Shown here: in pieces, positions 1 to 9,098 of the stretch
Position numbering within the stretch: the first letter of the stretch is position 1
Layout of the letters: each line of letters opens with the position of its first letter
Assembly (NCBI GenBank): GCA_016234115.1
Contig: JACRHD010000005.1
Location: 1-64,000 of the forward strand
From: Nitrospirota bacterium
GTDB taxonomy: Bacteria; Nitrospirota; Thermodesulfovibrionia; UBA6902
Length of the DNA: 64,000 bases
Direction: 5' to 3'
Made by a program: the position numbers and the translations under genes
The notes under the pieces: model-generated
What the model saw: the letters and a program-made list of their open reading frames with translations, nothing else
Databases searched by the model: none
Told to the model about the DNA's origin: nothing

Positions 1-2970
1 GTTCTCATCCGCTGTTCCATTACAGTTCTCGTCAGCACCATTACAGTTATCGTCTGCGCCAGTCGGGCTTCCCGCTACGCATGAATCCACAACAGCTCCG
101 GCTTCGCATGACGTTGAGCCTGCTGATGCGCAAGACCCAACTCCGCAGCTCGTTGCTGCAGGTGCATAGTTCTCATCCGCTGTTCCATTGCAGTTCTCGT
201 CAGTACCATTACAGTCGTTGTCCGTGCCGGAAGGTGTTCCCGCAACGCATGAATCCACAACAGCTCCGGCTTCGCATGACGTTGAGCCTGTTGATGCGCA
301 AGACCCAACTCCACAGCTCGTTGCTGCAGGTGCATAGTTCTCATCCGCTGTTCCATTGCAGTTCTCGTCAGCACCATTACAGTCGTTGTCCGTGCCGGAA
401 GGTGTTCCCGCAACGCATGAATCCACAACAGCTCCGGCATCGCATGACGTTGAGCCCGTTGATGCGCAAGACCCAACTCCGCAGCTCGTTGCTGCAGGTG
501 CATAGTTCTCATCCGCTGCTCCATTGCAGTTCTCGTCAGCACCATTACAGTCGTTGTCCGTGCCGGAAGGTGTTCCCGCAACGCATGAATCCACTACCGC
601 TCCGGCTTCGCATGACGTCGAGCCCGTTGATGCGCACGCCCCTACTCCGCACGTCGTTGTTGTTGCAGCATAATCCTCATCTGTCATCCCATCGCAGTCA
701 TCATCAGCTCCGTTACATTCCGAATCATCCACCGCCGGAGTTCCCGACACGCAGGTGTCCTGAATTTGTCCATTTATGCAAGCAAGCTGCCCCACTGCGC
801 TGCACGGCCCGATTCCGCAGCTTGTCGGGACAGGCGCGTAACCTTCATCCATCGTATCCGAACAGTTTTCATCTATACCGTTACAATTGTTGTCCGAAGC
901 GGACGGATTAACGTCTGCATTCCCATCGTCGCAGTCGCCTGAGGTCTGAGTCAATTCAGCGGCGACTTTGTAGTATAAAGGCCTTGAGCACTGCGCTAAT
1001 GAATTTCCGTTGGAATACCCGTCGTCGTCAGCATCCTGATACCAGACCTGATTCGGGTGTTCAAAAGGATCACTGGGATTGCAGTCCGTATTATCAGTTA
1101 CATACCCTGCCGACTGAGAACAAGCCTGTATTGTGTTACCCGGATCGCCATAGCCGTCACCATCAAGGTCCGCATAGTATGTAAAAGAGTAGCAATATCC
1201 GAATTTCTGTATACGGCTATTATTTGTGTCCGCAACATATACGCCGCCGACGTTGTCTACGGCTAATGAAGACGGCATGTTGAACTGCCCGTCTCCGCCC
1301 CCCATGATGCCCCACTTTGACAGAAATCCCAGGTTGCCGTCAAACTTCTGTATGCGATCATTTTCTCTGTCTGCAACATAAATATTCCCCGAGCTGTCCA
1401 CTGCTATTCCGTTGGGGTAATTGAATTGTCCATCGCCGGTCCCCGACGCGCCCCACATCGTTATAAAAACCCCGTTGCCGCTGAACTTCTGTACACAATG
1501 ATTACCATTATCCGTCACATAAATATTACCTGCGTCGTCCACTGCTATTCCGCTCGGGTATTTGAAATGACTGACACCGCTTCCCCAAACGCCCCACGCG
1601 GTCACAAACACACCATTGGCATCAAACTTCTGTATGCGATGATTTTCAGTGTCCGCCACATAAACATACCCTGCGCCGTCCACGGCTATTCCACCGGGCT
1701 CTTCGAACTGTCCCTCTCCGCTGCCCTCACTGCCCCACTTTGTGATATACACTCCGTCGCCGTCAAACTTCTGTATCCGGTTATTATCAGTGTCTGCGAC
1801 ATACACATACCCCAGGCTGTCCACCGCAACTCCCCGGGGGTGACTGAATTGTCCGTTTCCGCTTCCGCAATTGCCCCACTTAGTTATAAAAAAACCAAAG
1901 CTGTCAAACTTCTGTATGCGACTATTATCAGTATCTGCGACATAAATATATCCTGAACCGTCTGCGGCCACCCCGCCCGGGTATTTGAACTGACCGTCCC
2001 CGGATCCGTACGTGCCCCATTTGTCTAAAAATCCCCCGTCGAAGTCAAACTTCTGTATCCGGTTATTATACGTATCAGTAACATAAGCATTTCCGGAGCC
2101 GTCCACCGCTATACCGTACGGATACTGGAACTGTCCGTCTCCGCTCCCCAAACCACCCCACTTTGTCTGATACACCCCGGAGCTCGTAAACTTCTGTATT
2201 CGATGGTTATACGTGTCCGCAACGTATACATTCCCTGAGCCGTCAACTGTCACTCCCCGAGGAGAGTACAACTGTCCATTGCCGTTTCCATTGCCGCCCC
2301 ACTTTGTTATGAAGGCCCCATTGCCCGTAAATTTCACTACGCGATTATTGTCGGCATCCGCAACATATACATTCCCCGATTCGTCCACTGCGACCCCGCG
2401 TGGATGTTTGAACTGGGTGTTTCCGCTTCCGGAACTGCCCCATGCGGTTATGAACGCACCGTTGCTTGTAAACTTCTGTATGCGATGATTATCAGAGTCC
2501 GCAACATAAACATTTCCCGAACTGTCCACCGCTACTCCGCTGGGGTATTTAAATTTTTCAGTCCCGCCGCCCCAACTGCCCCACTTGGCCAGAAAATTCC
2601 CGCTGCTGTCGAACTTCTGTATGCGATGATTATCAGAGTCCGCAACATAAACATTCCCCGAAGTGTCCACCGCTATTCCGCTGGGCCAGATAAACTGTCC
2701 GTCTCCGCTCCCATAGGCGCCTATTCTCAACTCCGAAGCGGGATCGTTCGGGTCGATCCTGACAATTTGATCATTTATGGGATCAGTGACCCATAGGAAA
2801 CCGTCAGGGGCCACAGCGACTCCCCGCGGTTTAATAAACGACGGCTCATCAGGTATCTTCCACTCAAATGACGGAGGGTCCTCACCCCAAACGACACCCG
2901 CCGCGCCGATTACACACAAAAGCAGCACAAACAAAAGAGACAGAGTTCCGAACAAGGATTTCTTCAGCAT
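1..2970 (-). CDS. Secreted NHL-repeat protein with MopE-like C-terminal repeats (5' part; runs off left edge)
   Basis: An open frame without stop runs from ATG at 2970 to base 1, so the 3' end lies outside the window. GGGAGG stands 8-9 bases before the ATG. The N-terminus is a hydrophobic signal peptide (KKSLFGTLSLLFVLLLC). Residues about 30-590 hold about 12 NHL-type units of the form PxGIAVDxSGNVYVADxxNxRIQKF, enough for two six-bladed propellers. A DxDGDGYGD-type calcium loop follows. Cys-rich modules with DCDD and CNGxDENC motifs come next; these resemble the MopE putative metal-binding repeat (Pfam Cu-binding_MopE) and become nearly identical 56-residue repeats towards the left edge. An extracellular or surface protein is likely; the ligand is unknown. 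The family call is solid, the function is not. Confidence 0.85.
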   Translation of the reverse strand, partial: MLKKSLFGTLSLLFVLLLCVIGAAGVVWGEDPPSFEWKIPDEPSFIKPRGVAVAPDGFLWVTDPINDQIVRIDPNDPASELRIGAYGSGDGQFIWPSGIAVDTSGNVYVADSDNHRIQKFDSSGNFLAKWGSWGGGTEKFKYPSGVAVDSSGNVYVADSDNHRIQKFTSNGAFITAWGSSGSGNTQFKHPRGVAVDESGNVYVADADNNRVVKFTGNGAFITKWGGNGNGNGQLYSPRGVTVDGSGNVYVADTYNHRIQKFTSSGVYQTKWGGLGSGDGQFQYPYGIAVDGSGNAYVTDTYNNRIQKFDFDGGFLDKWGTYGSGDGQFKYPGGVAADGSGYIYVADTDNSRIQKFDSFGFFITKWGNCGSGNGQFSHPRGVAVDSLGYVYVADTDNNRIQKFDGDGVYITKWGSEGSGEGQFEEPGGIAVDGAGYVYVADTENHRIQKFDANGVFVTAWGVWGSGVSHFKYPSGIAVDDAGNIYVTDNGNHCVQKFSGNGVFITMWGASGTGDGQFNYPNGIAVDSSGNIYVADRENDRIQKFDGNLGFLSKWGIMGGGDGQFNMPSSLAVDNVGGVYVADTNNSRIQKFGYCYSFTYYADLDGDGYGDPGNTIQACSQSAGYVTDNTDCNPSDPFEHPNQVWYQDADDDGYSNGNSLAQCSRPLYYKVAAELTQTSGDCDDGNADVNPSASDNNCNGIDENCSDTMDEGYAPVPTSCGIGPCSAVGQLACINGQIQDTCVSGTPAVDDSECNGADDDCDGMTDEDYAATTTTCGVGACASTGSTSCEAGAVVDSCVAGTPSGTDNDCNGADENCNGAADENYAPAATSCGVGSCASTGSTSCDAGAVVDSCVAGTPSGTDNDCNGADENCNGTADENYAPAATSCGVGSCASTGSTSCEAGAVVDSCVAGTPSGTDNDCNGTDENCNGTADENYAPAATSCGVGSCASAGSTSCEAGAVVDSCVAGSPTGADDNCNGADENCNGTADEN
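79..582 (-). repeat. 168-bp tandem coding repeat, three near-identical units
   Basis: The string GCATGAATCCAC recurs at 79, 247, 415 and 583, an exact period of 168 bp (56 codons). The three units differ at only a handful of bases, while flanking units at 1-78 and 583-750 are more diverged. Each unit encodes one CNGADENCNGTADEN / SCGVGSCAS module of the MopE-like region. Near-identity at DNA level suggests recent duplication or gene conversion, and copy number is likely to vary between strains. Confidence 0.9.
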
Positions 2971-3659
2971 TGATATGTCCTCCCGATTTAGGTTTTATAA
3001 AAAAATATTTATAATAAATTGAAGATTATTGCGCCCAGCCTACCTTGAGACAGCCTTGAAAAAATGAAGACACAGGGCAGATGCGCCTTAATATCAAAGA
3101 CGCATAATATGCACTGCTCTTTTCATTAATTAATTACTTCAGCCGCATCCCGATGATAATATTCATTACCTGAAGTAATTCCTGCAAAGGTAAAGATTTC
3201 TTTTCATAAGCATGCATTTAACATGCCGGATTTAATGTCCTATCGACAGTAAACGATTAAGTTTGTTCCACTATTGAAAGAAAATAAGGACAACAGAGCG
3301 GGCTCGGGATAAATTTACTTTTATAGTCCAATCCCCCGAGGCATTAAATTAATTATTTTTTCATGAAGTTAAGCCGATATTCGCTTTACACGACTCAGAG
3401 TGCGGACTATCGCAAGATGACTTATAAAGTTATAAAAATAATTTGTTAATTTGTCCTTATCGGCAGATACGTTCTACTCCGGATGGATAATATCCTGAAG
3501 AAAAACCGGTCAAATTTCCGGGACCGGTCCGTAAAAAAACCAACCTTTGAAACCCCTCGACTTTGCCCCTTCGGACCTTATAAACTCGCTTGATAACTAT
3601 TGGATTAAAAATTTGTTTAAGTGCTATACTACCACTTAATTTTTTCAGGGGAGATACTT
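2971..3659. other. Intergenic region between divergent genes, no gene seen
   Basis: About 690 bp, AT-rich, between the NHL-repeat gene (minus) and bamA (plus). It holds two inverted repeats: AATTACTTCAG / CTGAAGTAATT at about 3133-3180, and ACCGGTC / GACCGGT at about 3503-3529. A looser CTCGGG / CCCGAG pair lies near 3302-3344. The ORFs here lack ribosome sites and coding character. It probably carries both promoters; nothing else is recognised. Confidence 0.6.
3600..3630 (+). promoter_or_regulatory. Possible sigma-70 promoter for bamA
   Basis: TTGGAT at 3600-3605 and TATACT at 3625-3630 are separated by 19 bases and lie 30 bases upstream of the TTG start chosen for bamA. The -10 is good; the -35 and spacing are only fair. 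Confidence 0.3.
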
Positions 3660-5954
3660 TTGACCGGAATAAAGGCCTTTGCAAAGAAAACATCGGGGAT
3701 CGGAATTCTTCTTACTGCTTTGTTTCTGCTCATCTCATCGCTGTCGGCATGTATCTCTGACGTTTCGGCAGAGGACGGCCCGATCATTAATGCCCTCGAA
3801 ATAAGGGGGACCAGAAGGGTCGATAGTGAAACGGCGGCTGTCCGGATAAAAAGCAGGACCGGCGAGCCGTTCTCGAAGATCACAGTCCAGGAAGATATAA
3901 AACGATTGTACGCCTTCGGTTATTTTGACGATATCAGTGTTGAAATAGAACCATTCGAAGGCGGCGTCAGGCTCATATTTATCATTACGGAAAAACCCCT
4001 TATCAACAGTGTGGATTTTCAGGGGAACGAGGAATATGAGGCCAAGGACCTCAGAGAAAAAATAGCCATAAACGCCGGCGCAATCGCCAGTCTTCCGCTT
4101 ATATCCGATAACGCGGAAAAACTCGTCTCCTACTACCAGTCCGAGGGTTACTGGCTCGTAAGCGTGCTTCCCGTCATCAGAGAAGTTTCAAAAGATTCCG
4201 TTGCGCTCACCTACCAGATCACGGAGGGGCCGAAGGTCGTGATCAAGGACATCATTATAGAAGGCAACAAAGCAGTCTCCAGAAGAGAAATAATGAAGGC
4301 CATGAAGACCAAAGAGAGGGGCCTCTTCTCTTTCATTACCGGCTCGGGCATCTACCAGAGAGACCAGATCAGGGCGGACCTTGAAAACATCAAGGAGGTG
4401 TACCAGAATAAGGGCTTTCTTTATGCCGCCGTTTCAGAGCCGGAGCTGTCCCTCAGCCCGGACAGAAAAAAGCTCTCCTTGAAAATCTCCGTGTCCGAAG
4501 GAGACCAGTATAAGATAGGCGGGCTCAGGCTCAGCGGCAATAAGGCCTTCCCCGACGACCGGATATACAAGGACCTCAAGATCGTTTCAGGTCAGATATT
4601 CGACAGGAGCGCTTTAAGGGCGGACATCGACAGGGTGCTGGACCTTTACATGGACAACGGATATGCCCAGGCAGACATCAATCCGCTTATCGATATAAAT
4701 ACCGGGGACAAAGTTGCAAACATCACTCTTTCAGTTACCGAAGGTGAAATATTCAGGGTCGGCAGGATAGACGTCTCCGGCAACACAAAGACCAGAGACA
4801 AGGTGGTGCGACGGGAAATGAGACTCGACGAGGGCGACGTATTCAGCAGGAAACTCCTGAAGAGAAGTTATCAGAGGCTGGGCAACCTCAATTATTTCGA
4901 GACAGTCGATATCTCCCCGTCACCGCGCATCAAGGAAAAACTTATGGACCTCGACGTAAAGATCAAGGAAAAAATGACGGGCATGCTCAGCGTAGGCGGC
5001 GGGTACAGCTCAGTGGACAAATTCATGGTCATGGGCGAAGTGACCCAGGGGAACCTCTTCGGGAAAGGCTACGCCCTGAAACTGAAAGCGGACCTGAGCT
5101 CCAGGAGGACGAATTACAACATCTCCCTGAGGGACCCGTGGTTCATGGACAAACCGCTGTCTGCCACAGTCGGTCTCTTCAGGGAAACATTCGAATATCC
5201 CGATTATGACAAGAAGTCGGCGGGAGGTCTCATAGGCCTGGGTAAAGAGTTTACGGAATATGTCAGCGGCAATGTAACGTATAACCTCGAATCCGTGGAA
5301 ATCACGGATGTCTCCGACAGCGCCTCTACGCTGATTAAAGAACAGGTAGGCAAAAAGCTTACGAGCAGCATAAGTCCGTCCATCTCGATGGATACGCGCG
5401 ACAGTTATCTGGACCCGACTTCCGGCTACCGGCACGCCCTGTATACGACGTTCGCAGGGCTGGGCGGCGACAATTATTTTGCGAAAGGGCTGGTCGACTC
5501 GGTATGGTATTTCCCCTTTAAATGGCGCACCACTTTCGACGTTCGCGGGCGTCTCGGCTATGCGGACGGATTTGCGGGAAGAGAGCTTCCCCTTTATGAA
5601 AGGTTTTGCGTCGGCGGAATCAGCACCATCAGGGGCATCGGGTTCTGCGAAGCAGGGCCGATTGACGAGCAGGGTGAAAAGATCGGCGGTAATTATGAGA
5701 TGATCTTCAATACGGAATATATCTTCCCCATCATAGATGATATACATCTGAAAGGGGTCGTCTTTTTCGATTACGGCAGCGCCTTTGACAAGAATGAAAA
5801 GTTCTCCATGGACAAAATGAGACAGACAGCTGGGTTCGGCTTCCGGTGGATGTCCCCCTTCGGTCCTCTAAGGCTTGAAATGGGATTCAACCTGGACCCG
5901 AAGGAAAATGAGGACAGCAGTAAACTGGAATTCTCCATAGGGGGGTTCTTTTAA
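3660..5954 (+). CDS. bamA: Outer membrane protein assembly factor BamA
   Basis: Omp85-family protein of 764 residues; it inserts beta-barrel proteins into the outer membrane. The start is taken as TTG at 3660 because AGGGGAG lies six bases upstream and the next residues (TGIKAFAKK, then a hydrophobic run) form a signal peptide. The longer frame from 3621 would begin upstream of the likely -10 box. Residues about 40-420 contain five POTRA domains (recurring 'I.I.GN...' strands such as DIIIEGNKAVSRREI). The rest is the 16-strand barrel, with the substrate-gate motif TIRGIGF and a terminal Phe (SIGGFF) like other barrel proteins. It heads the envelope cluster bamA-ompH-lpxD-fabZ-lpxA, a common order in Gram-negatives. 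Confidence 0.96.
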   Translation: MTGIKAFAKKTSGIGILLTALFLLISSLSACISDVSAEDGPIINALEIRGTRRVDSETAAVRIKSRTGEPFSKITVQEDIKRLYAFGYFDDISVEIEPFEGGVRLIFIITEKPLINSVDFQGNEEYEAKDLREKIAINAGAIASLPLISDNAEKLVSYYQSEGYWLVSVLPVIREVSKDSVALTYQITEGPKVVIKDIIIEGNKAVSRREIMKAMKTKERGLFSFITGSGIYQRDQIRADLENIKEVYQNKGFLYAAVSEPELSLSPDRKKLSLKISVSEGDQYKIGGLRLSGNKAFPDDRIYKDLKIVSGQIFDRSALRADIDRVLDLYMDNGYAQADINPLIDINTGDKVANITLSVTEGEIFRVGRIDVSGNTKTRDKVVRREMRLDEGDVFSRKLLKRSYQRLGNLNYFETVDISPSPRIKEKLMDLDVKIKEKMTGMLSVGGGYSSVDKFMVMGEVTQGNLFGKGYALKLKADLSSRRTNYNISLRDPWFMDKPLSATVGLFRETFEYPDYDKKSAGGLIGLGKEFTEYVSGNVTYNLESVEITDVSDSASTLIKEQVGKKLTSSISPSISMDTRDSYLDPTSGYRHALYTTFAGLGGDNYFAKGLVDSVWYFPFKWRTTFDVRGRLGYADGFAGRELPLYERFCVGGISTIRGIGFCEAGPIDEQGEKIGGNYEMIFNTEYIFPIIDDIHLKGVVFFDYGSAFDKNEKFSMDKMRQTAGFGFRWMSPFGPLRLEMGFNLDPKENEDSSKLEFSIGGFF

Positions 5955-5956
5955 TA

Positions 5957-6054
5957 ACAGTAGCGAGTAGTCAGTAGCAGGTAGTTAAGGAAAAATAATT
6001 AATTAATCGGGAGCGTCCTTTCCCCTTAACTACTTACTACTTGCTACTAACTAC
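5957..6054. repeat. Word-repeat dyad cassette (AGTAGTTAGTAGC family)
   Basis: The left arm (5957-5990) is built from GTAGC/GAGTAG/TCAGTAG-type words. The right arm (6021-6054) is its imperfect reverse complement, around an AT-rich centre. The same word family recurs at 55052-55142. As RNA it would fold into a long hairpin after bamA. Confidence 0.85.
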
Positions 6055-6074
6055 ATAAAATAAAAGGAGGCTGT

Positions 6075-6623
6075 ATGAAAAAAATTCTGATGATATTTGC
6101 CGCTGTGCTCCTGTTTGCGCTGGGCGCGCAGGCGGCGGAGGTGAAAATCGGGTATGTCGATCTGAACAAGGCCCTGAATGAATCCGATGAAGGGAAGAAG
6201 GCGGTAAAGACCCTTGAAGAGTTGTTCAAGACCAAGCAGACCGTCATCGAGGAAAAGCGCATGGAGCTCACTAAATTGACTGAGGACCTCCAGAAGCAGT
6301 CTTCTATCCTCAACCAGGACGCTATAAAAGAAAAACAGGACGAGAGGGAAAGGCTCGGAAGAGACTTCCAGAGGATGGTAAAAGACGCGGAAGAGGAGGT
6401 CGACAAAAAGAGGTCCGCTTTCATGGAGCGCATCCTGAAAGACCTTTCTGAAATCGTCAACAAGACAGGGGAAGAGGAAGGCTATACCGCGATATTTGAA
6501 AGGGTCCAGGGCGGCATCATCTATATGCCTGAAAAACTCGACATTACCGTCAGTATCATAAAGAAATACAACGAAGCCTCCAAGGGCGATACTAAGACGG
6601 AAAAGAAGACGGAGAAAAAATAA
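6075..6623 (+). CDS. OmpH/Skp family periplasmic chaperone
   Basis: A 182-residue protein with a clear signal peptide (MKKILMIFAAVLLFALGAQA) cleaved before AEVKIGYVDLNKAL, the usual start of mature OmpH/Skp. The middle is a long charged coiled coil (residues about 45-135) that forms the tentacles of the Skp trimer, and the protein ends in a Lys-rich tail. AAAGGAGG lies six bases before the ATG. Skp escorts unfolded outer-membrane proteins to BamA, which matches its position directly after bamA. The Lys/Glu-rich tail after residue 172 is extra low-complexity sequence. Confidence 0.93.
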   Translation: MKKILMIFAAVLLFALGAQAAEVKIGYVDLNKALNESDEGKKAVKTLEELFKTKQTVIEEKRMELTKLTEDLQKQSSILNQDAIKEKQDERERLGRDFQRMVKDAEEEVDKKRSAFMERILKDLSEIVNKTGEEEGYTAIFERVQGGIIYMPEKLDITVSIIKKYNEASKGDTKTEKKTEKK

Positions 6624-6627
6624 TCAA

Positions 6628-6776
6628 CCACAGAGGCACGGAGTACAATAAAAAATAATCCACAGATTACGCAGATTGACACAGATTATTAAGAAAAATC
6701 TCTTGTTATTTTTTTGCGTTATGAAATCTGCGAAATCTGTGGATAAAAAAAATCTTTTCTCTGTGATCTCTGTGGC
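6628..6776. repeat. Word-repeat dyad cassette (CACAGAG / CACAGATT family)
   Basis: Nested inverted repeat. The outer arms are CCACAGAGGCACGGAG and CTCTGTGATCTCTGTGG; the inner arms are ATCCACAGATTACGCAGATT and AATCTGCGAAATCTGTGGAT. It fills the gap between ompH and lpxD. Relatives stand at 12982-13080, 14731-14847, 50480-50558 and 58696-58838. Confidence 0.85.
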
Positions 6777-6787
6777 TTAAATATTCT

Positions 6788-7813
6788 ATGAAACTCAAAG
6801 AACTTGCGAACATCATCGGCGGAAAAATTTGCGGGGACCCGGATGTTGAGATAAAGGGGGCGGCCGGCATCAAAGAGGCAAAGGAAGGAGACATTACTTT
6901 CCTTGCTGAAAAGAAATACCTGAATGATCTCCCTGGTTCAAAGGCCTCGGCGGTAATCGCAAAGGATGAAATAACCGGGTTGTCCGCGAGTCTGCTGATC
7001 GCCGACAACCCCTATTTTGTTTTCGCAAAGGCGCTGAAAGCGCTTTACGGAAGACCCCGTGTTGCCCCGGGAATAAGCGACAGGGCCGATGTCTGCGCTG
7101 ATGCGGTCTTCGGGGAAGGAGTAACCGTCTACCCCGGCGCGTACGTCGGCAGCGGCGTCGTGATAGGCGCCCGGACCGTGATCTGCCCCGGTGTTTTCAT
7201 CGGCGACGGTTCTTCGGTCGGGGATGACTCCCTGATTTATCCTAACGTTACAATCAGGGAAAATGTAAGGATCGGCAATAAAGTGATAATCCACCCGGGG
7301 GCCGTCATCGGCTCCGACGGCTTCGGATATGTATTTGAACAGGGCGCGCATTACAAAATACCCCAGGTGGGCGGAGTTATAATCGAAGACGATGTGGAGA
7401 TCGGCGCAAACGTCACAATCGACAGGGCGACAACTGGAAATACCATAATAGGGGCCGGGACAAAAATAGACAACCTTGTCCAGATAGCCCATAATGTCAG
7501 GACCGGCAAAAATTGTATAATAGTCTCTCAGGTCGGCGTCAGCGGAAGCGTTGAAATGGGAGACGGCGTCGTGCTTGCGGGCCAGGCCGGGGTAAGGGAC
7601 CACGTCAAGATCGGCAGCGGCGTCACGGTGGCCGCTAAAGCAGGCATTACGGATGACGTGCCTGCGGGTCAGATATATTCAGGGATGCCCGCTATCCCTC
7701 ACAAGACCTGGCTCCGGGCGCAGAGTGTCTTTGCAAAACTGCCGGAATATATAAAACGCCTGCAGGAGCTTGAGAGGAAGATGAAAACGAGTGAAGAAGG
7801 AGTGAAGGAGTGA
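6788..7813 (+). CDS. lpxD: UDP-3-O-acyl-glucosamine N-acyltransferase LpxD
   Basis: 341 residues. LpxD transfers a hydroxyacyl chain from ACP to the 2-amino group of the lipid A precursor in the cytoplasm. The N-terminal uridine-binding domain (MKLKELANIIGGKICG...) is followed from residue about 100 by a left-handed beta-helix of hexapeptide repeats (VVIGARTVICPGVFIG...). The catalytic histidine sits in DNLVQIAHNVRTGKN. A C-terminal helix (LPEYIKRLQELERKM) closes the protein. The last eight residues, TSEEGVKE, are encoded by a word-repeat cassette. No strong ribosome site is visible before the ATG, because the upstream bases belong to another cassette. Confidence 0.96.
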   Translation: MKLKELANIIGGKICGDPDVEIKGAAGIKEAKEGDITFLAEKKYLNDLPGSKASAVIAKDEITGLSASLLIADNPYFVFAKALKALYGRPRVAPGISDRADVCADAVFGEGVTVYPGAYVGSGVVIGARTVICPGVFIGDGSSVGDDSLIYPNVTIRENVRIGNKVIIHPGAVIGSDGFGYVFEQGAHYKIPQVGGVIIEDDVEIGANVTIDRATTGNTIIGAGTKIDNLVQIAHNVRTGKNCIIVSQVGVSGSVEMGDGVVLAGQAGVRDHVKIGSGVTVAAKAGITDDVPAGQIYSGMPAIPHKTWLRAQSVFAKLPEYIKRLQELERKMKTSEEGVKE

Positions 7814-7865
7814 TGAAGTGATGGAGTGATGGAGTAACCTCTTTCACTTCTTCACTTCATCACTT
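7791..7865. repeat. Word-repeat dyad cassette (GTGATGGAGTGATG family), overlaps lpxD 3' end
   Basis: The left arm 7791-7834 is made of GTGAAGAAGGAGTGAAGGAGTGATG-type words; the right arm 7840-7865 is CTCTTTCACTTCTTCACTTC plus ATCACTT. The left arm begins inside lpxD and encodes its last residues and stop codon. Confidence 0.85.
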
Positions 7866-7885
7866 ATAAAAGGAGGAATTTTACA

Positions 7886-8326
7886 ATGCTTGACTGTCGT
7901 GAAATCCAGAAAATCCTGCCTCACCGGTTCCCGTTTCTACTGATCGACAGGGTCACCGACATACAGCCCCGAAAAAAAGCCCTCGGACTGAAGAATGTAA
8001 CGATCAATGAGCCGTTTTTCCAGGGCCACTTTCCTGATTACCCGATAATGCCCGGCGTATTGATCGTTGAGGCAATGGCGCAGGTCGCCGGGATATTGGC
8101 CTCCACCTCCGGCGCAAAAGGGAACATCGTATATTTCATGAGTATTGAAAAGGCAAAGTTCAGGAAACCTGTCGTGCCCGGAGATCAGCTCCGCTTTGAG
8201 GTCAATGTCCTTCAGCAGAGAAATAATGTCTGGAAATTCTCCGCTGAGGCGCGTGTTGACGACAAACTTGTGGCAGAGGCCGAATTCACGGCAATGGTGT
8301 CGGGAGGGGAGCTCAATAATGGCTAA
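7886..8326 (+). CDS. fabZ: 3-hydroxyacyl-[ACP] dehydratase FabZ
   Basis: 146 residues, the normal size for FabZ. It dehydrates 3-hydroxyacyl-ACP in fatty-acid elongation and so competes with LpxA/LpxD for hydroxyacyl-ACP. The hot-dog fold signature is present: LPHRFPFLLIDRV near the start, and the catalytic His/Glu in FQGHFPDYPIMPGVLIVEAMAQ (His about residue 49, Glu about 63). AAAGGAGG precedes the ATG. Its stop overlaps the lpxA start by eight bases (ATGGCTAA), indicating translational coupling. Confidence 0.96.
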   Translation: MLDCREIQKILPHRFPFLLIDRVTDIQPRKKALGLKNVTINEPFFQGHFPDYPIMPGVLIVEAMAQVAGILASTSGAKGNIVYFMSIEKAKFRKPVVPGDQLRFEVNVLQQRNNVWKFSAEARVDDKLVAEAEFTAMVSGGELNNG

Positions 8327-9098
8327 ACCTAAGATTCATACTACAGCAATCGTAGCACCGGGCGCAAAACTCTCCGACGGAGTTGAGATAGGACCTTACA
8401 GCATCGTGGGGGAGCGCGTCAAGATCGGCAGGAACACAAAGATAGGCTCGCACGTCATAGTTGAAGAAAGCGAGATCGGACAAAACTGCAGCGTGTACCC
8501 GTTTTCCACAATCGGTCTTCCCCCCCAGGACCTGAAGTATGCCGGAGAAAAGACAAAAGTCAGAATAGGAGACAACAACATCCTGAGGGAGTACATCAAC
8601 ATCCACCGCGCCTCCGTCGGCGGCGAAGGCGTGACATCGATAGGCAGCGACAACTTTCTCATGGCCTATGTCCATATTGCCCACGACTGCAAGATCGGCA
8701 ACAACGTCATAATGGCAAACGCGACCACACTGGCGGGGCATGTGGTGGTGGAAGATTATGTCTTTATCGGCGGGCTCGTCGCCGTGCATCAGTTTGCCAG
8801 GATAGGGGCCTATTCCATGATAGGCGGCTTCAGCGCCATCCCTCAGGACATCCCTCCCTATACCACAGCCGCAGGCGAAAGGGCGAGGCTTTACGGGTTA
8901 AATACCGTCGGTCTGAAGAGGCGTAATTTTTCTGATGCGGCAATCGGAGACCTGAAGAAGGCGTACAAAATACTCTTTCGCAGCAAGCTCACGCTCAGGG
9001 AGGCAATCGAGAAGGTAAAACATGACCTGGGTTCATCGGAAGAAATCAAAAACCTCATTGAATTCATAGAAAAGAACAAAAGGGGAGTATGCCGCTAA
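8319..9098 (+). CDS. lpxA: Acyl-ACP--UDP-sugar O/N-acyltransferase LpxA
   Basis: 259 residues, the usual LpxA length, starting at MAKPKIHTTAIVAPGAKL. The ATG overlaps the fabZ stop, with GGGAGGGGAG just upstream. A longer frame from 8145 only shadows fabZ. The hexapeptide beta-helix covers residues 1-190 and the catalytic histidine is in AYVHIAHDCKIGNN. The C-terminal helical domain includes RARLYGLNTVGLKRR. LpxA performs the first committed step of lipid A synthesis. The nearby gnnA and gnnB suggest that its natural acceptor is the 3-amino sugar UDP-GlcNAc3N, giving an amide at position 3; this is inferred from context, not seen in LpxA itself. Confidence 0.95.
   Translation: MAKPKIHTTAIVAPGAKLSDGVEIGPYSIVGERVKIGRNTKIGSHVIVEESEIGQNCSVYPFSTIGLPPQDLKYAGEKTKVRIGDNNILREYINIHRASVGGEGVTSIGSDNFLMAYVHIAHDCKIGNNVIMANATTLAGHVVVEDYVFIGGLVAVHQFARIGAYSMIGGFSAIPQDIPPYTTAAGERARLYGLNTVGLKRRNFSDAAIGDLKKAYKILFRSKLTLREAIEKVKHDLGSSEEIKNLIEFIEKNKRGVCR

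Noticed and set aside
1-660. CRISPR-like array
   Set aside because: The 168-bp repeats are in frame, contiguous and coding, with no spacers and no cas genes in the window.
81-911. Plus-strand ORF of 276 codons over the left-edge repeats
   Set aside because: It is the antisense of the tandem coding repeats of the NHL/MopE-like gene, which has a signal peptide, a ribosome site and known domains.
3457-3693. Minus-strand 78-codon ORF before bamA
   Set aside because: It overlaps the bamA start and the promoter region, with no family features.
8145-8318. Upstream extension of lpxA
   Set aside because: It overlaps fabZ in another frame. The start at 8319 gives the standard LpxA N-terminus and has a ribosome site.
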